Below the pieces are notes generated by a model that was given only the letters and a program-made list of their open reading frames with translations, searched no databases and was not told the DNA's origin. Below, piece by piece: positions 32,545-42,281 of a DNA stretch of 64,000 nucleotides (position 1 is the stretch's first letter; each line of letters begins with the position of its first letter). Where the stretch lies: contig OZ037903.1 of assembly GCA_964035575.1 (NCBI GenBank), forward strand, positions 707,001 through 771,000, written 5' to 3'. The DNA is from Rhynchopus sp. YZ270_cl-10. Lineage: Eukaryota > Euglenozoa > Diplonemea > Diplonemida > Diplonemidae. The translations under genes were made by a program, and so were the position numbers.

Positions 32545-34505
32545 ATGAAAACACTGCCGTTGATTCGTACACTGTGTCCTTGGGTGGAAGGGGCGTGCCG
32601 TAGCCAGGTACAGCGACGTACCGCGTACTCCTCTGTTCACCAGGACAGACGATATGACTCGGGGCGGTCTGACCCTGCGGCAGCGAACTACATTAAACAT
32701 AAATACAAATTGCATCGAAATGAGATTAAGGGGAAGCGGTTGTGGGAGATTAAGGCCAGCAGTAGAGAGGTGATGGATCAAGGTCGTGCGATGATGGGGG
32801 AGATCCGGGCTATGCGTGGTGCGGGATGGGACATCGGTCCGATGGCGTTCACCTCGGCGATCAGCGTCTTTGCGTCCTATGGTCTAAGCAAATGGGCACA
32901 CCGCCTTCTGGAGGAGATGATTGCAAGCGATCTCCCGCCTTCCGTCGAAACTTTCAACTCACTGCTCTGGGCATATGCAGAGAACGGGGAGCTTCGTGGC
33001 ATCTTCGCAACGTGGAAGCAAATGAAGGAATTGAAAATCGAACCCAACGAAGTAACCTTCAACGTCCTTCTCCTAGGATTGATCAAAGGCGGGCATGAGC
33101 ACGTCACCTTCAAGATGTTTGAACTGCTTCGTTCCGAGGGTCTCGTTCCCTCAACCAGTTGTTACAATACGCTCATCTCCGCATGCACCAATGCAGAAGA
33201 AGGCTGGGGTGTTGTAAACAAGATGAAAGAGGAGAACACCTTCCCCGATCAGTTCAGCTTCTACTTTTTGTTGAAGCTGGCAGCGAGGGATGGGGATGTC
33301 AGGGGGGCTGAGGATATTTTGAGACAGCTTGCGGCACATCGGGTTACTGCCTCAGCATGTATGTCAAAGCAGATTGCATTTAAAAAAACAACCCCAAAAT
33401 GGATGTACCGACGTACACTGTCACGAGGGCTTTGTATTTCAAGTCAACTTTTAAAACATCCCATCCTTTAAAGGTGGGCTTAGGATCATCTTATGACTCT
33501 GCTTACGTTATTTGCACATGTTGTTCGATACCAAATGCACTCAAGGTGGCCAAGCAACGAGAGGTGCTTGCATTTTACCTCCCAAAATGCAACACTCTGG
33601 GGGTTCGATAACCCGCAGGGTACCAGTGTCCTGCGTCCCAGAGGCGTTTTGCACTATCCACTACACTGTACTCTTTTCTTCTATGTCATAATTCACTACA
33701 GCGCATTGGTCTATTTTGGTCTCCGCCTACCGGATAGCAGGAGACTACGAAGGCTGCTGCAGAGTGTGGGATAGGATGAAAGACGCTGGTGTCAAACCGG
33801 TATGTACACATGAAAATTATGGCGTGGGAGTACACGTTTACGCTGTCTCTTTGGTCCCCCCCACCACGCATGGTGGCCAATCCTGCATTTATGTTCTTTA
33901 TCCTTTTCCCGACAAAAAGCGGAGGCGATGCTGGTGGATAACGTTGTGCTCATAACTGTATCTTTTCTTGATAAGAAATTGTCCTATTTTTTCTCCCTCT
34001 TGCAGACCTGTGGCACATTGACGGAGATCTTCCGTGCGCAGGAGATGGAGGAGATCAACGAAAGGAAGCTGAAGGGTGAGCGGAAGGTATCCCCCACCCA
34101 ACACCCCCTCTCACCACATTCCCTGGCCTTTTCATTAATTTTTTTAGTTGGTTTTGGGGAGGAAACATAAAGTTACCCCCTTTTTTGATCTTTTTGAGTG
34201 TCAGCAAACACAGTTGGCCAATTTCTGTGTATTTTGCATCATTATCAGCCTTCTCCTTTTTTAAAAGACAACCAAGCACAAAGATGCTTAGGACCATCTT
34301 TCCCAACCCCTCTCCTTTACCGGTACAGCCGGTCATATACCAAGGTACACTGTTCACGAGAGGGCTTTGTATTTCAACTCTACTTTTCACTCTACTTTTT
34401 ATACCACCCCCTTTACAGGAGAACCTCGAACTGGCAGAGTCTCATATGGAAGGGGTGAGCGGGGCATGCCTGCGGACGTCCATGGACAGCGACGAGGCCT
34501 TCTGA
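32545..34505 (+). CDS. Pentatricopeptide repeat (PPR) protein, probably mitochondrial
   Basis: Four exons, 32545-33358, 33702-33799, 34006-34086 and 34419-34505, all in phase, give 359 residues. The N-terminus (MKTLPLIRTLCPWVEGACRS) is Arg-rich with a single acidic residue, as expected for a mitochondrial presequence. At least five PPR units follow from about residue 92: the first ends LLEEMIASDLPPS, then ETFNSLLWAYAENGELRG, EVTFNVLLLGLIKGG, TSCYNTLISACTNAEEGW and QFSFYFLLKLAARDGDVRGA. A last unit spans the exon 1-2 junction (ILVSAYRIAGDYEGCCRVWD). Members bind organellar RNA. Introns 1 (343 bases) and 3 (332 bases) carry beta, alpha and gamma repeats; intron 1 is largely repeat. The last exon follows a beta repeat by about 30 bases. 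Confidence 0.85.
33412..33454 (+). repeat. Beta short repeat in PPR intron 1
   Basis: TACACTGTCACGAGGGCTTT then GTATTTCAAGTCAACTTTT, followed by CATCCCATCCTTTAAAGG. That extension is shared with the copy at 42521. An alpha-like unit (GGTGGGCTTAGGATCATC at about 33474) follows at once. Confidence 0.8.
33474..33585 (+). repeat. Alpha-type repeats in PPR intron 1
   Basis: Two degenerate alpha-like units: GGTGGGCTTAGGATCATC with TTATGACTCTGCTTAC (33474-33510), and AAGGTGGCCAAGCAACGAGA with GGTGCTTGCATTTTACCTC (about 33544-33582). They lie between the beta and gamma copies of the same intron. Confidence 0.6.
33594..33670 (+). repeat. Gamma short repeat in PPR intron 1
   Basis: This complete copy defines the gamma family: CTCTGGGGGTTCGATAACCC (hairpin GGGTT/AACCC), then CAGGGTACCAGTGTCCTGCG, TCCCAGAGGCGTTTTGCAC and a pyrimidine-rich tail. 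The tail ends about 30 bases before the intron's CAG acceptor at 33699-33701. The GGTTCGA core resembles a polymerase III B box, but no matching A box at a normal distance was seen. Confidence 0.8.
34344..34387 (+). repeat. Beta short repeat in PPR intron 3
   Basis: GGTACACTGTTCACGAGA and GGGCTTTGTATTTCAA, then CTCTACTTTTCACTCTAC. Its tail merges with the polypyrimidine tract of the acceptor at 34416-34418. A degenerate alpha-like unit (AAGCACAAAGATGCTTAGG) lies about 70 bases upstream. Confidence 0.8.
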
Positions 34506-34931
34506 TATACAGCAGCATAGGGGGAATGGGAACCCGAACTTGAACTTTGTTTTTGGGCTGTGCCACAGCCCGTAGAGGGATCCACCCTACACCGAGCACA
34601 AGCAAGGGGGGAGGGGAAGTGGTCAACGCGCTGAATTTGGCAGACCAAAAACACACACACACACACACTACCTTAGAACGAAAAGCGAGCGCCTTTGGAA
34701 AAAAGAAAAAGCAAAAAAAGAAAAAAATGTCTGATGGCATAACAACAAAGGGCGATCTCCATACGCATCACCCCCCCCACCCCTTTTACTATTTTCTTCT
34801 TTTCTTTAATGCTTTCAAATTTTTATTTGAAAGTGTATGCATTTGCTATTTTCCCTTTTGCACCGCCCATACCTAACCATACCTTCTACCATACCTTCCA
34901 TACAAAGGTTGTAACTACACTTTGAGAGAAA
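34506..34931. other. Intergenic spacer
   Basis: No gene; a CA run near 34650-34670 and A/T-rich sequence up to the next start codon. Confidence 0.45.
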
Positions 34932-37010
34932 ATGATGTCACATAAAAGAGACGAACCTGGGAGAGGCGATTCAGTGTTGGGGTTGATCATGAGGGCGAGT
35001 CGGGGGAATGTGAACAATAGCACGCATGACAGTCCTCCTCGGCATGGTGGTGTTCCTGACAGAGAGAGATCGCCGTCACGACGTGCCTCAGAGACTTTGT
35101 CGGTACGTCCTAATGTGTCTGGAGGGATGTTTGAGAAGTGGCGTACTGGGCAGCATACTCCGCCTTCATCTGCACCGCATCGGTATGAGACAGCGTCGCC
35201 TGCAGAACAGCAAAGAAGAAAACACTCTCTCTTCTACAGAGCAAGGGAGAAGGAGGCAGCGTCAGGGGGAAGTTCACCTCGGCACGGAGAGACGCAGTCA
35301 CCATCGAACTCACCACGCTCCGCTGTAGAACAGAACGTCCACCTAGACGACACCTCAGTGACGCGGAGTGTTGCGTTGGAGAGTGCCCCGCAGGGGAGTC
35401 GTCGCTCCTCTCTGGTGGATCTGACGAAGGAGGATCTTGCTGGGATGCCTGACGCAGTGCAACGTCATTGGACACGTCGTGTCAGTCATGCGACAACCAC
35501 CAGAGCGCAACGTACTGCCACAGCGCTTGCATTGGATACTGAGCCTGCAGATGCGTTTTCCCCTTCGCCTGCACCAAAGACGCTTTCACTGAGTCTTGAT
35601 GAGTCTGCGATTCATCCGGTTGCAGAAACACCGGAACGTGGTTCTGTGCAGGAGGAGGGAGAAGACTTTCAAAAGCAAGGTGAACCCTGCAGTGCCTGCA
35701 AAGTCCTCGCTCCAAGCGCACACCGCACAACCCTCCCATGCGGGCACATCCTCTGCGAAGGATGCCACCAAGCCGCTGCTCCATGCAAACTCTGTGACAC
35801 AGAATCACCTGCAGTGTGCACAGAATGCCTCACCTTGCCTGCAATGAGCAAAATCCTGCCCTGCGGACACGCAATCTGCTTACAATGTCTACCCCAGGTC
35901 AAAGCACCGTACACATGCACAACATGCAGTAAGAGTGTCGAAATCGTTGCCGGCCTTGCAGACAGATCTCCTCTCCACGCAAAAGGGGCACCCTGTGGTG
36001 CACGCAAAATCGAGGATTTCTTTGAGATAGCAACCTGCGGGCGATGTGAAGCGGCCCCTTCTGTTCTCTCCTGTCTTGACTGCCGTCTGAGCTTCTGCGA
36101 AGCGTGCAGCGCTTTAATCCATACCGGAGCACTCAAAGAACATTACCTCGAGGTGCACACCACACACACCATGCCTGAAGCTGGCCGATGCCCTAAGGCC
36201 AACCACAAATCGAGACTCACCTATTTTGACACCGAAAAAGACAGATTTCTTTGTAAAGAATGTATTTCTGATGCGAAGTCTGCGGGGACGACACCGATCT
36301 TTATTCCTTTGGAGGATGCAGCGAAGAAGGCGAAGGCAGAACTAGAGGCAGGGTTCAAAACTGGGGGCGCTTTCGTCGAGAAGGTTAAGGGGGTGGTCAA
36401 TGTTTTACGCGACCATCGGACGAGAGTCGAAACACTCCGCCGGGAAGAAACTGAACGCGTAAACAACGTCTTCGGAGAATGGCGTCGGAAGCTGAAGGAG
36501 CGTGAGGACGAAATCCTGCAACGCACCGCCCAATTCTACCAAGAACAACACGACGAGGTGGACCACGAGCTGGGCAAGCAAATGGCCATGCTCGAAACCT
36601 ACAACAGACGCCTTGGGAAGCTAGGATGCATTCTCGAGGACAACGCGGAGAAGGTGGCCCGCTTCTCCTCTGCAGGTGGCGACATAGGCGCGCTGCAGGC
36701 CACGTCCCGCGACCTCATCGTCTCACGGGAGTTGACCAAGCTGGACGAGCTTCTCTCCCTCGCAAAGGTGCAGCCCCTCCGTGTCCCGCCCCTCTCCCGC
36801 CTCCATCTCGACCTTGCAGAGAAAGACTGGAACGTCGTCGTCTCCGCCACAGTCGACGAACTGAAGGCAGAGGAAGGTTCCATGTCACTCTCTGCCGACA
36901 CAGCGCTTCCTCGCACCGCCCAATGGAGCCCCGCACAGCACTACACATCCACAGAGGAAGTGAGTTTTGCCAAAGTTCGTGACGACTCTGTTGTTGCAAA
37001 TATTACCTGA
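34932..37010 (+). CDS. RING/B-box coiled-coil (TRIM-like) protein
   Basis: A single-exon protein of 692 residues. Residues 1-245 are Ser/Pro/Arg-rich and look disordered. Two RING-like cysteine clusters follow in tandem: C253/C256 with LPCGHILCEGC and C285/C288, then C296/C299 with LPCGHAICLQC and C329/C332. A B-box-like zinc site spans about 369-409 (CGRCEAAPSVLSCLDC, CEAC, HYLEVH) and a second possible one about 420-444. A long charged coiled coil runs from about 465 to 600, then a poorly conserved tail. This RING-B-box-coiled-coil order is that of TRIM proteins, which act as ubiquitin ligases and scaffolds in animals. Both RING clusters are short, so ligase activity is uncertain. A G run of about 20 bases begins right after the stop codon. 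Confidence 0.75.
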   Translation: MMSHKRDEPGRGDSVLGLIMRASRGNVNNSTHDSPPRHGGVPDRERSPSRRASETLSVRPNVSGGMFEKWRTGQHTPPSSAPHRYETASPAEQQRRKHSLFYRAREKEAASGGSSPRHGETQSPSNSPRSAVEQNVHLDDTSVTRSVALESAPQGSRRSSLVDLTKEDLAGMPDAVQRHWTRRVSHATTTRAQRTATALALDTEPADAFSPSPAPKTLSLSLDESAIHPVAETPERGSVQEEGEDFQKQGEPCSACKVLAPSAHRTTLPCGHILCEGCHQAAAPCKLCDTESPAVCTECLTLPAMSKILPCGHAICLQCLPQVKAPYTCTTCSKSVEIVAGLADRSPLHAKGAPCGARKIEDFFEIATCGRCEAAPSVLSCLDCRLSFCEACSALIHTGALKEHYLEVHTTHTMPEAGRCPKANHKSRLTYFDTEKDRFLCKECISDAKSAGTTPIFIPLEDAAKKAKAELEAGFKTGGAFVEKVKGVVNVLRDHRTRVETLRREETERVNNVFGEWRRKLKEREDEILQRTAQFYQEQHDEVDHELGKQMAMLETYNRRLGKLGCILEDNAEKVARFSSAGGDIGALQATSRDLIVSRELTKLDELLSLAKVQPLRVPPLSRLHLDLAEKDWNVVVSATVDELKAEEGSMSLSADTALPRTAQWSPAQHYTSTEEVSFAKVRDDSVVANIT

Positions 37011-37166
37011 AAAGGGGGGGGGGGGGGGGGGAAATAGTGGGTGTAGGTTTTAATGTGAGTATGTAGATAGAAAAAAAAGTGGCTTTTTTTGAACGTCAAA
37101 TTATCAAATATTGCGGAATACAAAATACATCAATAGGGTACTTTTTCTTTACCCTTACACAAAAAT

Positions 37167-37925
37167 ATGGAAATGAGGTTTTCTGATTTGAGGCGGGAGT
37201 TGCACTTGAAAGGCTCACAACTGCACAACGACCCGCACGCGACGTCACCACCATCCACAGAGGGGCTGGCACGAGCCTGCCCTTTAGCGGTTCCCGTTGT
37301 GAACATAGGCCATATGGGACGGCATACAGCGCACACAGCAGTGTCAGAGACCACAGCTGAGGTGGACGCTGTGATCCTCGAAGCCTATTGCCCAAACACC
37401 ACGCGAATCCGCACCGCATGCACCCTCCAAGGCACGACCGCAGACCCTCCATTGAATTTCTCCTACACTAAGGTGGGGGCGTGTCTGGTGCACCACCGGT
37501 ATCTGGAAGGGGTGGGGTTGAGTCGTGCCTGTGTGGAGGTGGTGTTGGAGGTGGGGGGTGAGCAGGTGGTGGTGGGTGCGGTGCCGAGGGTATGTCTCAA
37601 GGTGCCGTCGGTGGAGGTGGTGGAGGTTGGTGGTGGTCAGTTTCTCGATGAAGATGTGGAAGCGGCGCTGAGTGAATGGGGGGGTGGTTGTGGTGTAGGA
37701 CCAGATGAAGTGACACGGTATTCGAGTGAAAGCGTGCTCGACTCAGTATGGCTCACAGTGTTGTCGCACCGCAGCCTCATGGGGTGGTACAGGGTGTCTC
37801 CAGGGGTACGTCGTGCAGGGACAGAAGGGACGTCACCCCCAGTCGTACAAAACGGTACTGCAGTGGTCCCATTGCATATCTACGCTATGGCGCTCACGAT
37901 ACAAAGGCTAGAATTCGTGTTGTAA
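37167..37925 (+). CDS. Unrecognised protein of 252 residues
   Basis: Single-exon open frame with coding-like composition in the middle. There are no transmembrane spans, no signal peptide and no motif I can name. The central part is Val/Gly-rich with beta-strand character (ACVEVVLEVGGEQVVVGAV, VEVVEVGGGQF). Another in-frame Met at residue 3 leaves the start unclear. The open frame ends just before a gamma repeat. It is probably a real gene, given the spacing of its neighbours and the contrast with flanking low-complexity DNA, but evidence is thin. Confidence 0.5.
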   Translation: MEMRFSDLRRELHLKGSQLHNDPHATSPPSTEGLARACPLAVPVVNIGHMGRHTAHTAVSETTAEVDAVILEAYCPNTTRIRTACTLQGTTADPPLNFSYTKVGACLVHHRYLEGVGLSRACVEVVLEVGGEQVVVGAVPRVCLKVPSVEVVEVGGGQFLDEDVEAALSEWGGGCGVGPDEVTRYSSESVLDSVWLTVLSHRSLMGWYRVSPGVRRAGTEGTSPPVVQNGTAVVPLHIYAMALTIQRLEFVL

Positions 37926-37969
37926 CACAACCTCCCTCGTGGTAACTGTGTGCATGACAATGAATGTGC

Positions 37970-38055
37970 TCTCTGGGGGTTCGATAACCCTCGGAGTACC
38001 AATGCCTGCGTTCGCCGATGAACGGTGAGGTGTTTGCAGCTTTCAACTTCTCTCT
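37970..38055 (+). repeat. Gamma short repeat before the ankyrin gene
   Basis: CTCTGGGGGTTCGATAACCC, then TGCCTGCGTTCGCCGATGAA, CGGTGAGGTGTTTGCAGC and TTTCAACTTCTCTC. Its tail runs into a pyrimidine tract ending in AG at 38081-38082. Confidence 0.75.
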
Positions 38056-38168
38056 TTTTTTCACATCTATTGTCTCCATTAGAAAAAAAAGATACCCTAT
38101 TTTGAGAGGTTTTTCATTTGACGCTATGTCCCCAACCCCTCCCCCTCCACAGAAGCGGTGCCATCATA

Positions 38169-38957
38169 ATGGAGACGACCTATGTGGAGGTGGTGGTGGA
38201 CGTAGAGGGGGCAGAGCGTGTGGTGACGGTGCCTATTGCAAGGCATCATAGTGTTGCGCACTTCAAGCAGACCCTCGCACTGCAGGTAGGGGTGGAGGGC
38301 GATATGGTCGACCTCCAGGTGGACCACAGCAACGTGAGAGAGGACGCTTTGCTGAGTGATTTGGCCTGCATCGCGAAGGTCCGTCTCGTTCCCAGCGAGC
38401 GGGCTCATGCAAAACGGGAGTTAACAGATAGTCTTGAAGCCCATGGGGTGCACTGCGACCATACAAAGTATACCGAATATTTGTCGGAGCTTTCCTTGAG
38501 GATGGCTGTGGAGGGTATATTTTTGGACAGTCTGTACTCTGTGGCGAAGGTGGCAAGGTTGTTGATCCGAGCTGGTGCGTCGGTTGAGGAGTCATTGGTG
38601 CAGAATGAAGCAACACTACTGCACGTTGGCGCACGGCATGGTTGTGTAACATTAATAAAAGCGTTGCTGTCTGGTATCCCAGAAGGCCCAGCAAAGCAGA
38701 AGGTTCTAGACCACCAGGGGCCTACCCTTGCTACAGCATTAGGCATTTCTGTGACACAGAACCATATCGGATGTATGAAGGCTTTGGTACGCCATGGGGC
38801 ATCTCTCGAAGTTCGGGATGGATTTAGGCACACACCCCTGGAGATAGCGGTACTGCACAAACGTGGTGTCTGTGCATTGTTCTTGGCAGACTGCGGTGCG
38901 TCGGTAGTGGACCCCCCTGGGTTTGAAAAGTTCATATATTCTCTGCTTTACAGTTAG
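38169..38957 (+). CDS. Ubiquitin-like / ankyrin repeat protein
   Basis: 262 residues from the ATG at 38169. This start is chosen because it begins a beta-grasp-like domain directly and lies 17 bases after CAG at 38150-38152. Residues 1-77 (METTYVEVVVDVEGAERVV, ARHHSVAHFKQTLALQVGV, LSDLACIAKVRLVPSE) have the strand-helix-strand pattern of ubiquitin-like domains. Residues about 125-250 hold ankyrin-type repeats (VAKVARLLIRAGASVEESL, TLLHVGARHGCVTLIKALL, HIGCMKALVRHGASLEVRDG, TPLEIAVLHKRGVCALFLA). Such proteins are usually adaptors; no partner is suggested by the context. Confidence 0.75.
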   Translation: METTYVEVVVDVEGAERVVTVPIARHHSVAHFKQTLALQVGVEGDMVDLQVDHSNVREDALLSDLACIAKVRLVPSERAHAKRELTDSLEAHGVHCDHTKYTEYLSELSLRMAVEGIFLDSLYSVAKVARLLIRAGASVEESLVQNEATLLHVGARHGCVTLIKALLSGIPEGPAKQKVLDHQGPTLATALGISVTQNHIGCMKALVRHGASLEVRDGFRHTPLEIAVLHKRGVCALFLADCGASVVDPPGFEKFIYSLLYS

Positions 38958-39095
38958 AACAGATGGTGTATGTGGGTGGGGTTGGGGAGTAGAGAGATCA
39001 AGAGGTGAGGAATTCGCATTCATTGTTTAAAAGGTGTGATGTAGTTGCCAGCTTTGGGATTAGGGTGGGTTGGAAAAAGGGTTTTTCTTGGAAGG

Positions 39096-39800
39096 AAAAA
39101 ACGGAGTGCAAATTCTACTGTGCGTGTCTGCTTATAGCGTGACTCAGTGGGAAACGCTCCGGAGATGTTGGTGTTCGCTGTGTCGCCTCCACACCCTGCA
39201 GTTCATGATGACAACCTATCCTAAGATTCTTCTTTCCCCTTATGAAAGCCTCGAGAAACGAGGTCTTTTTGATTCTACCCATTCTTGACAGTTATCCCTG
39301 GCTGAGACAACACGCACACTTTCCCCTTCCTTCCTCTTGCACATGATGATACAATTTACAGCTACATTACCAACTGCTTTTGCGCATGAGGATAACTTTC
39401 TTCAATGGTTCGATGGACTGACACAACACACAACACAACAACATACTTTCCTTTGCAGTGTCCACCCGCATCCAATACCTGATGTGTGCTGTCTTGTGCC
39501 ATATTAGGCTTCGCTTGTTGGGAAGATACACCACACGATGTTCACGGCACACAGCTCCACCCATGCAAATGATGAAACATATCTACCAGCTACTAGAACC
39601 GACAGCTTTGCTTGAGGATACTTTCATCTGTTCGATGGGTCTTACTGAACACCTTTCCCTCCCTTGCATCCCCTTCTCCACCCCCACTCTTCCTCGACAC
39701 ATGATGACTCAGAACACACCGGACTGCCTGTACGACGAGACACACTGTGCTCTATGCAAAGTTGGATTCCTTCTGATCACCCACACCTCTCTCCTACCCC
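39096..39800 (+). repeat. Modular repeat block 4
   Basis: It begins inside module B (AAAACGGAGTGCAAATTC) with no preceding A, then C (about 39340-39430), D (about 39445-39560), A (39564-39648, with one base change near its middle) and E (39649-39784). The abrupt start in B, after GGAAGGAAAA, marks a 5' truncation. This block sits about 235 bases before the next coding start, with a gamma repeat between. Confidence 0.85.
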
Positions 39801-39878
39801 CCTCCTTTTACTAGGGGAATGACTGCCTGCCTGCTTACAGTTTCCCTGTCGGCAACTCTCAAATGCAGCACTTTCTTT

Positions 39879-39950
39879 GGTTGGATAACCCCGCGGAGCG
39901 TCAGTGCCCTGCGTCTCCCAGAGGCGTTTTGCACTATCAACGTCACTTTA
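39879..39950 (+). repeat. Gamma short repeat
   Basis: GGTTGGATAACCCCGCGGA, TCAGTGCCCTGCGTCTCCCA and GAGGCGTTTTGCACTATCAA, then CGTCACTTTAC. The hairpin core has GGTTGGA in place of GGTTCGA. Its tail continues into a pyrimidine tract that ends in CAG at 40004-40006, 27 bases before the next ATG. Confidence 0.75.
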
Positions 39951-40032
39951 CTCTACACCACATCCACAACCCCACACCACCTCCTCCTCTCCCTCCCTCC
40001 TAACAGTTCTTTCCCCTTCCCCTCTCCCCCCC

Positions 40033-41061
40033 ATGCCGACCGTTGACAAACTCCAAACAGGAGGACTGCCTCATGTGAACAACAAAAAGGTAAAACTGAC
40101 TGAAGAGGAATTGACGAAGAGTCTGCAACGTTTGTACGAAGCGCCGTGTGAGAAGCGACGGAACAAATACGAAGGGGACAAGAAGGAGATAGAGGAGAAC
40201 TCAAAGAAGAATGGGGTGAAGAGCCGGGCGCCGGGGAAGGAGTTTAAGCCGAGCGAAAGGTTGGCTGCACAGTGCCAACGTCTCTACGAGACGCCGTTGA
40301 TTCAGCAGAAGAACACCATTCAGCAGCTTGAACAGAAATACGCCTCACAGCTTGAAGCCAGCAGACCCGTTCGTGTAAAGCTCACAGATGAACGGCACGA
40401 CGAAACCGTTCACCGTCTCTACGCAGTCAGCGTCGAAAGCAAAAAAACAATCCGCGAGCAAATGGAGAAAAAGGTCTACGGCGAAGCACCTCCCTGCCCA
40501 AAGCTAGACTCTGAGACTCTCAAGGAAAACGTCTCCAGTCTTTATTCAAAGGTATGTTAGTAAGGGCAATAGAGATAGCATAATGTGTCAGATATACGTA
40601 AAAGCAAAACAAAATGTTATATTTACGTACGTGCCAAAATTACGAACTCCGGTTGGGGAAAAGACATCATCCCTGACAACAAACTTGAAACCAGCGCAGC
40701 TGATGCTCTTTTGCGATAACGAATATGATAAGGTGACTAAGCACGAGAGGCTTATGGTCATCTTATAAGCCTTTCTTTTTTTTTACTGTACAGGCATTGG
40801 AGACACGGAAGGAGAAGTTAACAGCATTGAACGACAAATACATCTGGAAAGGCCCCGAATCCAAGAAGCTGACTCAGGTATTGCTGGCAATTTTTTCCCC
40901 CCTTCTTTTAATATATTGCACACAAACGAAGGTGTTCTTGTTGTGTTCATCGTTGCTATGTTATGAAGTGGTGTTTATTACTACCCAGAGTTTAGTATCC
41001 TTCATTCCAACCACAGGCCGAAACACAAGATTTGGTGCAGAGATTGGGCAACAAAGGCTAG
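40033..41061 (+). CDS. RLY-repeat protein, function unknown
   Basis: Three exons (40033-40551, 40794-40877, 41017-41061) encode 215 residues. Both introns have GTAT donors and CAG acceptors, and the last exon ends QRLGNKG then TAG. The protein has about five diverged units of 40-50 residues around a core like TEEELTKSLQRLYEAP: SERLAAQCQRLYETP, DERHDETVHRLYAVS, SETLKENVSSLYSK and, across the splice, TRKEKLTALNDKYIW. Units are charged and helical, without Cys or membrane segments. I recall RLY-type repeats in uncharacterised euglenozoan proteins, but cannot name a family with confidence. The alpha repeat of intron 1 ends about 25 bases before its acceptor. Confidence 0.75.
40732..40775 (+). repeat. 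Alpha short repeat in an intron
   Basis: GGTGACTAAGCACGAGAGGC then TTATGGTCATCTTATAAGC and a T run leading straight to the acceptor TACAG at 40789-40793. The repeat and the splice signal are contiguous. Confidence 0.8.
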
Positions 41062-41134
41062 TGGAATATCACCTACCAAGACGTGGTCTCCCCTCTCAGA
41101 CAGCTTTATTATTCGCACTATTCTCTTCGTTATA

Positions 41135-41172
41135 GATGACTAAGCACCGCGAGTCTTAGGTTCATCTTACTT
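41135..41172 (+). repeat. Alpha short repeat
   Basis: GATGACTAAGCACCGCGAG then TCTTAGGTTCATCTTAC. It lies between genes, 74 bases after a stop codon. Confidence 0.7.
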
Positions 41173-41301
41173 TCTTTCTTTTCCTATACCTTCTATTCAG
41201 TAGAATCGAAAGTATATGAAATAACCTTTTCATTATCTTCCACGTTGTACTATCGTCCAATGACCATTTCCCTCCCCCCGACTCTCTCGTCCTTCTTTTT
41301 A

Positions 41302-41338
41302 GGTGACTAAGCAGGAGAGGCTTAGAATCATACTTTGT
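41302..41338 (+). repeat. Alpha short repeat
   Basis: GGTGACTAAGCAGGAGAGGC then TTAGAATCATACTTTG, about 130 bases after the previous copy. Confidence 0.7.
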
Positions 41339-42281
41339 TTTTTTTCTTTGTTTTTTTCTGGACGCAACTCCGTCTGTCTGTCCGGCTTTTTTTTGCACTT
41401 AGACACAATATCAATTATTTTGCGGAATGTGGTCCAAAAAATGACGCAGTTGGCGAGAAGAAAACACAACAAAACAAAACAATGGTGCAAAAGAGTGCGT
41501 TTATGTGGTCATATGAGACCCAGAGACCAGAGGGACTCAAAATGAACCCATCCTCTTTGGAGATGTGACAACCGTTTGTCTGTGTTGTGAGTCTGCAACT
41601 CCCTAACATTGGGTGGAAAAAAAACACTGTCCAAAAACCCTGTTATCGATTTGTGTCGATAGGCTGCGAACGAAATAAGGAGACACGTCCCCCCATGTTT
41701 GCACATTCATAACAGAGGCTTCTGTCTCTTGTCCTGTTAGAGAAATTGTGCTCAGAGAATGGGAATAGAAAAAGCAACAACAAAAGCGATATTTGAAAAA
41801 TGGGCCTCTTTTTCCCCGAAATGGTTTCCACCATTTTTTTGTTTTTTTTGGGGAGGAGGATTGTTGGACGCAGACTGCTGACAAAAAAATAGTAACGTTC
41901 TTCTTTTTTAATCTTTTTGTCGATTCACTCCTTTGGTACCTTCATTTACCCCCCCACACCCCCCACCCAAAACGCATCTCCACACTCAGGGCCACACCAC
42001 AGCAAAAGGGAAGGGGGAGGGAGGGGGAGTTACTTACCGCGGTTCTAAGGAGGGGTGGTGGGAATCCCACAAAAAAAAGCAACCACCTTTCTTTTTCCTT
42101 TTTTTGCTGTAAAAAAAAAGGGGGGTTTTGTTGCTCCTGTGGTGAAGCTTCACTTTTTTAACCTTTTTTAACTTCTCTTTTTTCGTGGTGCAACACCGTG
42201 CACACGAACCGTATATTTTGCCAGAACACCATAACACCATAACAACCCCTGCTACTGCACACATCTGTGCCTGGAAGCATA

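Larger units (their letters stand above)
41062..42281. other. Intergenic region with alpha repeats
   Basis: No gene is supported in 1.2 kb; the open frames on both strands are short and low-complexity. Alpha repeats occur at 41135 and 41302. Confidence 0.5.

Noticed and set aside
33594-33620. GGTTCGATAACC as part of a tRNA gene
   Set aside because: No tRNA cloverleaf fits. It recurs as part of the gamma repeat.
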